A stretch of 63,440 bases of DNA from Sphingobacterium nematocida. GTDB lineage: Bacteria > Bacteroidota > Bacteroidia > Sphingobacteriales > Sphingobacteriaceae. The stretch is taken from NCBI RefSeq assembly GCF_900168125.1, contig NZ_FUZF01000025.1, positions 1 to 63,440 on the forward strand. Reading direction: 5' to 3'. Positions 35,828-43,959 of the stretch are shown piece after piece. A program made the position numbers and the translations under genes. How positions within the stretch are numbered: position 1 is the first letter of the stretch; each line of letters opens with the position of its first letter. The notes under the pieces were generated by a model that worked only from the letters and a program-made list of their open reading frames with translations, had not been told where the DNA came from and did not search any database.

Positions 35828-37074
35828 AGTCATTAAAAATCCCCTTACTGTTCGCTTCTCGATATCTCTTCTCGAAGAAATCAGTAAATGCAATAAATAT
35901 AATTTCAATTATAAGTATTGTAGGGGTATTTGTTAGTACGGCTGCACTAGTTATTGTCTTATCCTTCTACAATGGAATGGAGAAATTTATCCTATCCATG
36001 TACAGCAGCTTTACTCCACACCTGCGCATTGAACCTAAGGAGGGGAAGACCTTTTCAAAGGAATTAACTTCGTTTAAAACCCTCGCAGCGTCTTCCGATG
36101 TAAAGAATTACGTGGAATTATTGGAGGATAAAATCCTGATTCAATACGATCAGCAGCAGTTTGTGGGCAAGCTGAAAGGAATGGACCCCTCGGCGTTAAC
36201 TGCTCAAAGTGAAAAAGATATTCTGCATGCTGGAAAGTTCTCCATACACGATGACACGACAAATTATGCTTTGATCGGAGCACAGATACAATCAAACTTA
36301 CAAATACCGCTCACGGGATTCTATAACCATATTGACTTATATTTCCCGAGGCGCTCGGCTTCTATCAATAACCTCAATCCTTTAGAAGATTTTAACATCA
36401 GAAACATAGCTGTGAATGGTGTCTTGGCTTATCAGCCGGAGTTTGATAACCTCATCATAGTACCCATGGATTTTGCTCGAGAATTACTAGAGGAATCATC
36501 TAAAATCTCTGCGATAGAAGTATACCTAAAGGATCCAAGCAAAACATCTAGAGTACAAAAAGACCTGGAGAAGGAACTCGACAAAGATTTCTACATTAAA
36601 AACAGAGAACAGCAAAATCCTACACTTTATAAAACCGTTAAGTCCGAAAAATGGATTGTTTTCTTCATACTCACATTTATCGGCATTATTGCGATTTTCA
36701 ATATTATAGGTTCGCTAACGATGCTAGTCATCGACAAAAAAGAAGACATGAAAATCCTCCAACACCTCGGAGCTGAAAAATCTGTAATAGAGCGTATATT
36801 CTTTATAGAAGGAATGTTCATCTCTCTTATTGGAAGTGCATTCGGTATCGTAATCGGTTTCGCATTCTGTAAACTACAAGAGAGCTATGGTTTCATACGT
36901 ACCGGAGAGATGGAGGGGTCTTTGATAGATGTATACCCTATTGATATACGTTTGCAAGATTTTGTTATCGTATTTGCTACGGTTTTCATATTATCTGTAT
37001 GTGTATCGTATTTTTCCTCGAAGCTCAGTGTTCGTGAAATAGGCCGAATTACAGATATCAAAAACGCAGACTAA
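35824..37074 (+). CDS. LolC/LolE-like FtsX-family ABC transporter permease
   Basis: A 416-residue inner-membrane protein with one N-terminal helix (about 22-48), a periplasmic MacB-PCD-like domain (to about 270) and three C-terminal helices of the FtsX type (TLTFIGIIAIFNIIGSLTML and two more). The layout matches lipoprotein-release permeases LolC/E, which extract outer-membrane lipoproteins. No ATPase gene lies beside it; in Bacteroidota LolD is usually encoded elsewhere. It ends four bases from a convergent gene. Confidence 0.88.
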   Translation: MKSLKIPLLFASRYLFSKKSVNAINIISIISIVGVFVSTAALVIVLSFYNGMEKFILSMYSSFTPHLRIEPKEGKTFSKELTSFKTLAASSDVKNYVELLEDKILIQYDQQQFVGKLKGMDPSALTAQSEKDILHAGKFSIHDDTTNYALIGAQIQSNLQIPLTGFYNHIDLYFPRRSASINNLNPLEDFNIRNIAVNGVLAYQPEFDNLIIVPMDFARELLEESSKISAIEVYLKDPSKTSRVQKDLEKELDKDFYIKNREQQNPTLYKTVKSEKWIVFFILTFIGIIAIFNIIGSLTMLVIDKKEDMKILQHLGAEKSVIERIFFIEGMFISLIGSAFGIVIGFAFCKLQESYGFIRTGEMEGSLIDVYPIDIRLQDFVIVFATVFILSVCVSYFSSKLSVREIGRITDIKNAD

Positions 37075-37078
37075 AATA

Positions 37079-37726
37079 TTAATACTTCAACTTTTGCCTA
37101 CTATAATCCCCCCGTTGTATCTGATTAATCAACTGTGCCCATGCAAATGGATTTAAAAGAGGATTAGCATATCTTTGATTGATATTTTTATTAGTCATAT
37201 TAATATGACGCTGTGTAGAGTTGAAATTCTGAATTTCGTCAGCATTTCTTGGCACTATCCGAGCCAGTGCTGCCATCGCCTCTGGACTGATATTATTGCG
37301 TGCTGATGCCACAGGATCATACCCTTCTTTCATTCCCATAAAGTCAGCCAGATAGTCTTCATAGCTAGCCCAGGGAAAGGGCGTGACAGCAGGCAACTCA
37401 ATAACCAAACTCCGCATTTGAATATGCGCGGTAAACTTATCATTTGCAACATGTGGAATCACATAGGTAAGTGGATCATACCCTACACTTGAAAACCGTA
37501 TGGTGTCCCCACTGTGGGCTACAAAGGAAAAATAGCCGTCATTATTAGAAATAAATGTCTGATTGTTAAAAGAGGTATTTTTTATCGTCACATAGGCTAC
37601 AGGTAGATCAGATCCTGTGGAGGAAATCAATCCACTAAACTGAACTAAATTTTTGCTTTGTGAATGAACAACTAGCACATTCAAGGCAAACAATAAAATC
37701 AATAGATATTTTAGATATTGTAGCAT
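37079..37726 (-). CDS. Secreted protein with carboxypeptidase-regulatory-like domain
   Basis: A 215-residue protein with a signal peptide (YLLILLFALNVLVVHS). An N-terminal CarboxypepD_reg-like beta-sandwich spans about 28-105 (FSGLISSTGSDLPVAYVTIKN, shortened). The C-terminal 100 residues lack recognisable motifs. Such proteins are common and uncharacterised in Bacteroidota, with the domain otherwise seen at the front of TonB receptors. It is likely periplasmic or surface-exposed and monocistronic, with convergence onto the permease gene. Confidence 0.8.
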   Translation of the reverse strand: MLQYLKYLLILLFALNVLVVHSQSKNLVQFSGLISSTGSDLPVAYVTIKNTSFNNQTFISNNDGYFSFVAHSGDTIRFSSVGYDPLTYVIPHVANDKFTAHIQMRSLVIELPAVTPFPWASYEDYLADFMGMKEGYDPVASARNNISPEAMAALARIVPRNADEIQNFNSTQRHINMTNKNINQRYANPLLNPFAWAQLINQIQRGDYSRQKLKY

Positions 37727-37795
37727 TCTAACAAAAATAGCTAAACACGTAATACCTTGCTGTTAAAATGTGTTAACCGAGAAACAACAATTTTG

Positions 37796-38071
37796 TTACA
37801 ATTGATTAGGGGATGTCGCATTAGGATCATCCATATCTGTTATGTTTATAGCTTCTACAGCTATAATCTCAGGAACTGCTTTCATGATAGCTTGTTCCAA
37901 CCCCGCCTTGAAGGTCATGATACTCATTGAACAACTTGCACAGGCCCCCAACAATCTCAATCTAACGATGTTATCGTCGGTAATCTCTTCGATACTTACA
38001 TTTCCGCCATCAGTCTCTAAATAAGGTCTTAATGTATCTAATGCTTGTTCGACTCTTTCGCGTAAGGTCAT
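37796..38071 (-). CDS. NifU-like iron-sulfur scaffold domain protein
   Basis: A 91-residue protein consisting only of the NifU C-terminal (Nfu) domain, with LRPYLETDGGNVSI and the C-x2-C cluster-binding motif in GACASCSMS near residue 41. Nfu-type proteins carry and deliver Fe-S clusters to apoproteins in the cytoplasm. Length is normal for the stand-alone type. No suf or isc genes are adjacent. Confidence 0.93.
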   Translation of the reverse strand: MTLRERVEQALDTLRPYLETDGGNVSIEEITDDNIVRLRLLGACASCSMSIMTFKAGLEQAIMKAVPEIIAVEAINITDMDDPNATSPNQL

Positions 38072-38251
38072 TTTATAATTACTTTCGTTCTGTTTCTGTA
38101 AAGATAAACAAATATTTACTCATTTTGAAATCAGCCCTTCATTTCTAGCAATGCGATGACAGAGTCTAACTTAAGGGTTAAAGTATGTTAAACGCTTGAT
38201 ACAACTACACTAAGTGGATTAAAATCAACTAAATTGCAGACTGAAATTTAA

Positions 38252-38282
38252 TTGAATATTATCTTTAATTGACGTATCTTTG
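38252..38282 (+). promoter_or_regulatory. Candidate promoter of bamD, leaderless type
   Basis: A TTG at 38252-38254 is followed after 20 bases by TATCTTTG (38275-38282), matching both Bacteroidetes promoter elements and spacing. The ATG at 38287 comes four bases later, so the transcript probably starts at the start codon. Confidence 0.55.
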
Positions 38283-38286
38283 TAAA

Positions 38287-39207
38287 ATGTTTTTAAATAG
38301 ACGCACAGGAGTTATAATAGCCATTTTACTGGCTGCATTTTTTTTCACAGGCTGTAAAAGTAAGTTTGAAAAACTTAAAAACAGCAATAATATAGCCATG
38401 AAATATCAAGAGGCTGTAAAATTTTATGAAAAAGGCAAATACTCAAAGGCTTTAATCCTATTTGACGATTTAGCAGAAAAATACCGCGGTCGTGCGGAGG
38501 CTGAGGACTTATATTATCTCCGGGCAAACGCGAACTACCGTATCAAAGATTATACATCTGCGCGGCACCATTTTAAAACTTTTGCCAGCATCTACCCAAG
38601 CAGCCCTCGTGCTGAGGAGTGTAGGTATATGGCTGCTTACTGTTATTATATAGAGTCTCCTCGTAGCAACCTAGATCAAGAAAATACACGAAAAGCAATC
38701 GATGAGTTACAGCTTTTTGTAAACTATTATCCGGAATCAGAAAGGGCAAAAAAAGCAGGGGAACTCATTCAAGATCTACGTGAAAAATTAGAGAAAAAGG
38801 CATTTGATAATGCCAAACTCTATTATAATATGGGATTGTCAGACGATTATCGTGCTGCTGTAATCGCACTGGAAAATGTACTCAAAGACTTCCCCGACAC
38901 GAGATTTGCAGAAGAGATTGAATACTTAATCGTAAAATCACAGTACTTATTCGCAGATAACAGCTTTCCCAATAGACAAGAGCAGCGTTTCAACGATGCT
39001 ATAGATTATTATGAGACGTTTGTTGATCATTATCCAAGTAGTAAGTACCGCGGTGAATTGGATGGTTTAAAATCTAGTGCCGACAAGAAAATTGTATTCG
39101 CAATCCGAAAAATGAATGAAATCAACAAACAGATTGAAGAGCAAAACAAAGAACTAGGTATCACCGAGGTATCTAAAGAAGCTGCAGCAGCAGAAGGAAA
39201 AAAATAG
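38287..39207 (+). CDS. bamD: Outer membrane assembly lipoprotein BamD
   Basis: A 306-residue lipoprotein with signal peptide and lipobox (LAAFFFTGCKSK, Cys about 21), followed by TPR-type helices typical of BamD/YfiO (KYQEAVKFYEKGKYSKALIL; FASIYPSSPRAEECRYMAAYC). BamD works with BamA to insert beta-barrels into the outer membrane. The C-terminus is lysine/alanine rich. The start at 38287 is required for the signal peptide. The order bamD-rpoZ-coaBC is a conserved Bacteroidota cluster. Confidence 0.93.
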   Translation: MFLNRRTGVIIAILLAAFFFTGCKSKFEKLKNSNNIAMKYQEAVKFYEKGKYSKALILFDDLAEKYRGRAEAEDLYYLRANANYRIKDYTSARHHFKTFASIYPSSPRAEECRYMAAYCYYIESPRSNLDQENTRKAIDELQLFVNYYPESERAKKAGELIQDLREKLEKKAFDNAKLYYNMGLSDDYRAAVIALENVLKDFPDTRFAEEIEYLIVKSQYLFADNSFPNRQEQRFNDAIDYYETFVDHYPSSKYRGELDGLKSSADKKIVFAIRKMNEINKQIEEQNKELGITEVSKEAAAAEGKK

Positions 39208-39232
39208 AATATTTACATATATATAAATAAAT

Positions 39233-39562
39233 ATGAGTCAAGCAAAAAATAACGCCGTTCCAAACTCTACCGTAACTAGAGATTTAAGAGAGTTGGATCA
39301 AGCTACGGACAATCTGTACGAATCTATAGTTGTAATTAGCAAAAGAGCGAACCAAATTGGTGTGGAGATAAAGGAGGAGTTGAATTCCAAATTGGCAGAA
39401 TTTGCTAGCAACAATGACAATTTAGAAGAGGTTTTTGAGAATCGCGAACAAATCGAAATTTCAAAACACTACGAACGTCTACCAAAAGCAACTCTTATTG
39501 CTATCGATGAATTTCTGAATGACAAAGTATACTTCAGAAACCCATCTAAAGAGCAAGATTAA
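39233..39562 (+). CDS. rpoZ: DNA-directed RNA polymerase omega subunit
   Basis: A 109-residue Bacteroidetes-type omega (RPB6-like) subunit, recognised by LDQATDNLYESIVVISKRAN and its place between bamD and coaBC. It stabilises the beta-prime subunit during RNA polymerase assembly. The acidic central segment (ASNNDNLEEVFENREQ) and the FLNDKVYFRNP-like ending are typical of this phylum and unlike proteobacterial omega. It lies 25 bases after bamD and 12 before coaBC. Confidence 0.88.
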   Translation: MSQAKNNAVPNSTVTRDLRELDQATDNLYESIVVISKRANQIGVEIKEELNSKLAEFASNNDNLEEVFENREQIEISKHYERLPKATLIAIDEFLNDKVYFRNPSKEQD

Positions 39563-39574
39563 GACTAAAACATC

Positions 39575-40795
39575 ATGTCTTCTCTAAAAGACAAAAATAT
39601 TGCACTTGGCGTATGCGGCAGTATAGCCGCATACAAAATAGCTTCTCTAATACGTTTGTTAATCAAACAAGGGGCTAATGTTCAGGTCATAATGACCAGA
39701 GATGCCGCCGAGTTTATCACTCCCCTCACACTTTCCACGCTTTCGAAGAATCCAGTATTAATTGAATATTACGATAAAAAAACTGGCCTATGGAACAATC
39801 ATGTAGAACTAGGACTCCGTGCAGATCTAATGATCATCGCACCGGCATCGGCCAATACAATATCCAAACTAGCGAACGGACTTTGTGATAACTTGCTAAC
39901 GGCGACTTACCTATCTGCCAAGTGTCCAGTATACCTTGCTCCAGCAATGGATCTAGATATGTGGAAACACCCTGCGACACAACACAACGTACAGAAACTT
40001 CTTTCCTACGGGAATACGGTTATCCCCCCAGGAGACGGAGAACTAGCTAGCGGCTTGGTTGGAGAGGGACGTTTGGCAGAACCAGAAGAAATTATTGATT
40101 TCCTGCTTTCTCACTTAAACCCAAATTTACCGCTAAAAGGGAAAAAAGCTTTAGTTACAGCTGGACCTACCTACGAAGCTATTGATCCCGTCCGCTTTAT
40201 CGGAAACCATTCTTCTGGAAAGATGGGCTATGCACTGGCAGAGCGTTTACAGCAGCTTGGCGCTGAGGTTACCCTAGTATCTGGACCTACGGCATTGCAA
40301 ACTCCGAAAAACACAGTAAGAATAGATGTCCAGACGGCTCAACAAATGTTGCAGGCCTGTCAGCAGCATTTTGCTGATGCAGATATTATCGTTATGAGCG
40401 CAGCTGTAGCTGATTATACACCAATAGACGTAGCGCCTCAGAAGATCAAAAAGAAAGCGGAAGATTTTTCAATTCAGCTCAAAAAAACAACAGATATCCT
40501 AGCTTTTTTAGGTTCAAATAAAGCGACACACCAAACCTTGGTTGGCTTTGCGCTAGAAACAGAAAATGAGCTAGAGAACGCCAAAGGAAAACTATCACGC
40601 AAAAATATGGACTTCATTGTCTTAAATTCCATGCAAGACAAAGGTGCCGGTTTCGGTATCGACACCAATAAGGTCAGTATCCTCTCCAAAAGTGGAGAGA
40701 TCAGAGACTTTACCCTAAAAAGTAAAGCAGAAGTTGCTGATGATATATGCCAGGTTATAGTACAGCATCAGCAATTGATTGAACAGCATTCTTAA
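39575..40795 (+). CDS. coaBC: Bifunctional phosphopantothenoylcysteine decarboxylase/phosphopantothenate-cysteine ligase
   Basis: CoaBC couples 4'-phosphopantothenate to cysteine and decarboxylates the product in coenzyme A synthesis. The N-terminal flavoprotein decarboxylase (about 1-180) shows GSIAAYK, PASANTISKLANG and APAMDLDMW. The C-terminal ligase (about 190-400) shows AGPTYEAIDPVRFIGNHSSG and the later KKTTDILAFLG segment. Length (406) is typical of the fused enzyme. It is the third gene of the bamD cluster; the usual next gene (a DUF4835-type protein) is absent, and the region turns to a convergent methyltransferase. Confidence 0.96.
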   Translation: MSSLKDKNIALGVCGSIAAYKIASLIRLLIKQGANVQVIMTRDAAEFITPLTLSTLSKNPVLIEYYDKKTGLWNNHVELGLRADLMIIAPASANTISKLANGLCDNLLTATYLSAKCPVYLAPAMDLDMWKHPATQHNVQKLLSYGNTVIPPGDGELASGLVGEGRLAEPEEIIDFLLSHLNPNLPLKGKKALVTAGPTYEAIDPVRFIGNHSSGKMGYALAERLQQLGAEVTLVSGPTALQTPKNTVRIDVQTAQQMLQACQQHFADADIIVMSAAVADYTPIDVAPQKIKKKAEDFSIQLKKTTDILAFLGSNKATHQTLVGFALETENELENAKGKLSRKNMDFIVLNSMQDKGAGFGIDTNKVSILSKSGEIRDFTLKSKAEVADDICQVIVQHQQLIEQHS

Positions 40796-40812
40796 TTTGC
40801 CTCCTATCGTTT

Positions 40813-42180
40813 CTAGAGATTAGCGATACGTACTTCTTTGGGATAGTAATTATTAATACGATTTGGCATCGCCTTAATCCAGCCTATATCCATGCCTTCA
40901 TATCGCACAATAACCCAACCCTTCAACCCATCAGGATTAACCGTTGAAGGCAAATTCTCCTTTCTCAGGTACGTTAGCATGTCTTCAAGAGAGAGATCCA
41001 AATAGGGAATATCTTTATGGATCCTATTACTTAAGGCGAGGTCATGGCTCGGTATCAGATCCTTTCCAACAACCCTACCTATTTCAGTACCCGCATTTTT
41101 TAAGTATAGCACCTTTTGGAGCGCCCCAAGATCCAATTCATAGCTTTTAGGAAAAATATGTAATAAATCATGATGCAGAAATGAATAAAGACCATCCATA
41201 TTTGCCCATCTTTCAGCCAGCCCCTGTGGTGCCGCATTTTTGTCGGTCTTTACCTTCTTTAAAGAAACGGAATCCTGTTCATCACGCTTCTTAAGTACAG
41301 CGCAAAAGAAACCTTCCCCAGCTACCTTATGCGGATAAAAACGGTATGAAGTAGCGCTATGCTTTTCTGATTGACTCACCTCTATACCCCAAGCATCCTC
41401 AACAGGTATGGATACAGACTCCAATCCGAACGTGTCAATCATCCAATCGACGATATCTTCATTTTCCTCTTTTGAATAAGAGCATGTCGAGTAAAACAAA
41501 TATCCTCCCGTTTTCAAAGAAGCAATACTATTCGCAATTATGCGCTGCTGCCTCTCGCTACATAGCTTCACATTTGCCATAGACCATTCATCAATTGCGT
41601 TGTGGTCTTTATGAAACATTCCTGATCCTGAGCATGGTGCATCAACGACCATAAGATCAAAATATCCGGGCAGGCGGCCAAATGCACTGGGATCATTATT
41701 AGAAACAATCACATTGGGGTTTCCCCATTTCATCAAATTCTCCCTTAGTACAGCAGCTCTCCCTTTTATTATCTCATTTGCCACCAATAAGCCATCTCTA
41801 TGCAGGGTCGCATTCAGAAGCGTAGCCTTACCGCCTGGCGCCGAACATAAATCTAAAGCTCGAATAGGTTCTAGATGCAAATTCAGTTGTCTGACTACAA
41901 AATCCAAAAACATCGAACTTGCCTCCTGCGAATAATAACATCCTGCATGAAATAAGGGATCCAATGTAAATACAGGTCGTTTTTTGAGGTAATACCCCTC
42001 CTTGCACCAAGGGATAGGTCTATCAATATCCAACAACGACAAGTCAAATACTTTTGCAGGATTAATACGAATGGATGACGTTTTCTGTTCGTTATCGTGT
42101 ATTGCGACAAAGGCTTTATAATCAAAAGTAGCGTCTCCTTGAAGATGACGTACTAAATCTGGTGGGAGTCTATTACTCAT
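40813..42180 (-). CDS. RsmF/NSUN-type rRNA cytosine-C5 methyltransferase
   Basis: A 455-residue SAM-dependent RNA m5C methyltransferase. The SAM loop is DLCSAPGGKAT near residue 117, motif IV DAPCSGSGMFHKD carries one catalytic Cys and motif VI YSTCSYSKEENE the other. A C-terminal extension (about 300-455) matches the RsmF-type PUA-like region (LPSTVNPDGLKGWVIVRYEG). The likely target is 16S rRNA, inferred from family. The ATG at 42180 is used; an in-frame TTG two codons earlier is less likely. Confidence 0.93.
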   Translation of the reverse strand: MSNRLPPDLVRHLQGDATFDYKAFVAIHDNEQKTSSIRINPAKVFDLSLLDIDRPIPWCKEGYYLKKRPVFTLDPLFHAGCYYSQEASSMFLDFVVRQLNLHLEPIRALDLCSAPGGKATLLNATLHRDGLLVANEIIKGRAAVLRENLMKWGNPNVIVSNNDPSAFGRLPGYFDLMVVDAPCSGSGMFHKDHNAIDEWSMANVKLCSERQQRIIANSIASLKTGGYLFYSTCSYSKEENEDIVDWMIDTFGLESVSIPVEDAWGIEVSQSEKHSATSYRFYPHKVAGEGFFCAVLKKRDEQDSVSLKKVKTDKNAAPQGLAERWANMDGLYSFLHHDLLHIFPKSYELDLGALQKVLYLKNAGTEIGRVVGKDLIPSHDLALSNRIHKDIPYLDLSLEDMLTYLRKENLPSTVNPDGLKGWVIVRYEGMDIGWIKAMPNRINNYYPKEVRIANL

Positions 42181-42193
42181 ATACAAAAGTATG

Positions 42194-42244
42194 AAGTCAA
42201 AACTAAAAAATAAAAAGTCGAAAGTAAAAAGTCAAAACTAAAAA
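42194..42244. repeat. Three copies of a 16-bp A-rich repeat
   Basis: AAGTCAAAACTAAAAA occurs at 42194-42209 and 42229-42244, with a variant AAGTCGAAAGTAAAAA at 42215-42230. The array lies between the divergent methyltransferase and SRPBCC genes and may have arisen by slippage. Confidence 0.7.
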
Positions 42245-42265
42245 TGAAAAGCCTACGATTAGTCT

Positions 42266-42273
42266 TATCTTTG
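42266..42273 (+). promoter_or_regulatory. Candidate -7 box of the SRPBCC gene
   Basis: TATCTTTG matches TAnnTTTG exactly, 22 bases before the ATG at 42296. No clear -33 TTG was found in the A-rich repeat upstream. Confidence 0.4.
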
Positions 42274-42295
42274 ATTTTTCCTAAAAAACTTTTCA

Positions 42296-42679
42296 ATGAA
42301 GAACTTCAAAAAATACTACATTATCCCAGCAACTCCTGAAGAGATCTACCTTGCATTGACAACAGAAATAACCATCCGTTTGTGGACAGGAGATACCGTC
42401 GAAATTGATCCTAGAGAGGGTGGAGAATTCTCCCTTTGGGATGGTGGTATAACTGGTAAGTTCTTGGAGTTGGATCCTTTCAAAAAAATTGTTCAAGAAT
42501 GGTATTTTGGAGATCAAGAAGACGCTTCAATTGTCACGATCAAGCTTCACGAACATAAAAAAGGAACTTCATTTGAAGTCAATCACACCAATATCCCCGA
42601 AGATGCTTACAACGATATTATCGATGGCTGGGACCAAGAGTATGTAGGTAGTCTTATCGATTTTTATACGGAGGAATAA
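42296..42679 (+). CDS. SRPBCC (AHSA1/START-like) domain protein
   Basis: A 127-residue single-domain protein of the SRPBCC helix-grip superfamily, of the AHSA1/START type. It opens with YYIIPATPEEIYLALT, has the central GGEFSLWDGGITGKFLEL strands, and ends in a long helix (DAYNDIIDGWDQEYVGSLIDF). These folds bind hydrophobic ligands or act as Hsp90-activator-like modules; the ligand is unknown. It is monocistronic, between its own promoter box and a terminator shared with the Sus-like locus. Confidence 0.87.
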   Translation: MKNFKKYYIIPATPEEIYLALTTEITIRLWTGDTVEIDPREGGEFSLWDGGITGKFLELDPFKKIVQEWYFGDQEDASIVTIKLHEHKKGTSFEVNHTNIPEDAYNDIIDGWDQEYVGSLIDFYTEE

Positions 42680-42682
42680 ATA

Positions 42683-42720
42683 AAAAAGCCCCAGTTTTGT
42701 ACTTAAAACCGGGGTTTTTA
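42683..42720. terminator. Bidirectional terminator between SRPBCC gene and the Sus-like locus
   Basis: Stem CCCCAGTTTT (42689-42698) and AAAACCGGGG (42705-42714) has one mismatch and is flanked by an A-run on the left and a T-run on the right. It can terminate both convergent transcripts. Confidence 0.85.
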
Positions 42721-42730
42721 TCAAAAACAA

Positions 42731-43879
42731 CTAGTATTTAGCCTCGTACACATTTATTTCCGCCAGATGCGTACTTGTTGACGACCCAAATGGAGCCGTT
42801 ATATATATTCTCACATAGCGGGCATTCGTCGGCTGGAATTTGAATTTCTGCCACGCTGCCGGGTTATCTGCCGAATTGAATGTTTCACCGGTCGCCAATC
42901 TCGTCCAAGTCACATTATCAAGGGAATAATCCACGTTAAATGTTTTAAACCCTCCTGTAGTATTATTGTGTCTCCGTATCATATCGAGCTCTGTAAACAA
43001 TCTCTCTTTCCCCAGATCTACGATAAACCAATGTGGATATTCCGGATTTGAACTCGAACTCCAGGTCGAATGCCAGAAAGTTGTAATACTGCCATCTATC
43101 ATCGACGAGCCTTTACCATTAGCCGCCCCCTCTTGTGTCTCTACCGACGATACATTTACATTCAGTTCCGATTTGTTGATAGCAAACACCTCAAAGACCT
43201 CAAAACTTTTCGTCATTTCGCTCGTTTGTCCACCGTTTACATCCGTCAAATAATAGGTTAACGTATGCGATCCCCTTGCCAAGTTCTCAATTACAATCTC
43301 CATATCTGTTGTCGGTGCAGGAAGCGCGACAGAGGTAAATGTCGCCGCACCATCCACTTTATAAAACAATGTCGCATCTGCCCGGGTAATATTTGCTACA
43401 TCTATCGCACCCGATCTAAAACCACCTAAAACCTTTAAGGTCTGTGCCACTGCTCTAGACGGATAAACCAAAGGCTTCACTTTATAAGTAAATTTTTTGG
43501 ACTCCAATCCATTCACCCCTTTTGCCCAGACTTCGACATCGCTCACCTGATCAGTAGGTAAATTGGCAATAACATATTGACTGGCAAAATCTGTCAGCTC
43601 TGTCACTACCTTCTCACCATTTCCATTGTGCGAAAAAAAGATACTTTGTATTCTTTCTTTATCAATCTCGCCCATGATAAACTTCACCTTTTCGTCATCG
43701 TCTATGATTACCGAAAAAGTGTTTTGCTTGACAGGGCCGACCTCCTGGTCAGAATCACCGTCATCCTCGCCCTTTATTTGTGTGGGAAAAACCAAATCAT
43801 TCTCCTTGCACCCCTGTATCGTCAGCAAAGAAGTACATCCCAATAAAGAAACAAACAGAAATTTATTAAATACTTTCAT
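42731..43879 (-). CDS. Discoidin (F5/8 type C) domain lipoprotein
   Basis: A 382-residue lipoprotein (lipobox LLTIQGCKEN, Cys about 23). The N-terminal 220 residues look like two beta-sandwich domains of unknown DUF type. The C-terminal 140 residues form an F5/8 type C (discoidin-like, CBM32-type) domain with AANGKGSSMIDGSITTFWHS, HWFIVDLGKE and a closing ARYVRIYIT strand. The domain commonly binds galactose-type glycans on glycoproteins. The ATG at 43879 begins the signal peptide. It is the last gene of the locus, separated from the previous one by 80 bp that include a hairpin, unlike the 9-18-nt gaps elsewhere, and may have independent control. Confidence 0.82.
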   Translation of the reverse strand: MKVFNKFLFVSLLGCTSLLTIQGCKENDLVFPTQIKGEDDGDSDQEVGPVKQNTFSVIIDDDEKVKFIMGEIDKERIQSIFFSHNGNGEKVVTELTDFASQYVIANLPTDQVSDVEVWAKGVNGLESKKFTYKVKPLVYPSRAVAQTLKVLGGFRSGAIDVANITRADATLFYKVDGAATFTSVALPAPTTDMEIVIENLARGSHTLTYYLTDVNGGQTSEMTKSFEVFEVFAINKSELNVNVSSVETQEGAANGKGSSMIDGSITTFWHSTWSSSSNPEYPHWFIVDLGKERLFTELDMIRRHNNTTGGFKTFNVDYSLDNVTWTRLATGETFNSADNPAAWQKFKFQPTNARYVRIYITAPFGSSTSTHLAEINVYEAKY

Positions 43880-43901
43880 ATGTGTATAATTCTTTTTATA
43901 G

Positions 43902-43947
43902 GGCATACGCATGGATGTCTGTGCTCGATACGAATCATGCGTATACC
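43902..43947. repeat. Inverted repeat in the leader of the discoidin lipoprotein gene
   Basis: Arms GGCATACGCATG (43902-43913) and CATGCGTATACC (43936-43947) pair over 12 bp with one mismatch around a 22-nt loop. It lies 22 bases before the ATG, in the longest gap of the operon. No T-run follows on the minus strand, so an ordinary terminator is unlikely. Confidence 0.7.
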
Positions 43948-43959
43948 ATAAAGTAGATA

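Noticed and set aside
42194..42244. CRISPR array
   Set aside because: Only three short A-rich copies with no regular unique spacers and no cas genes; simple sequence slippage is enough. No CRISPR array was found anywhere in the window.
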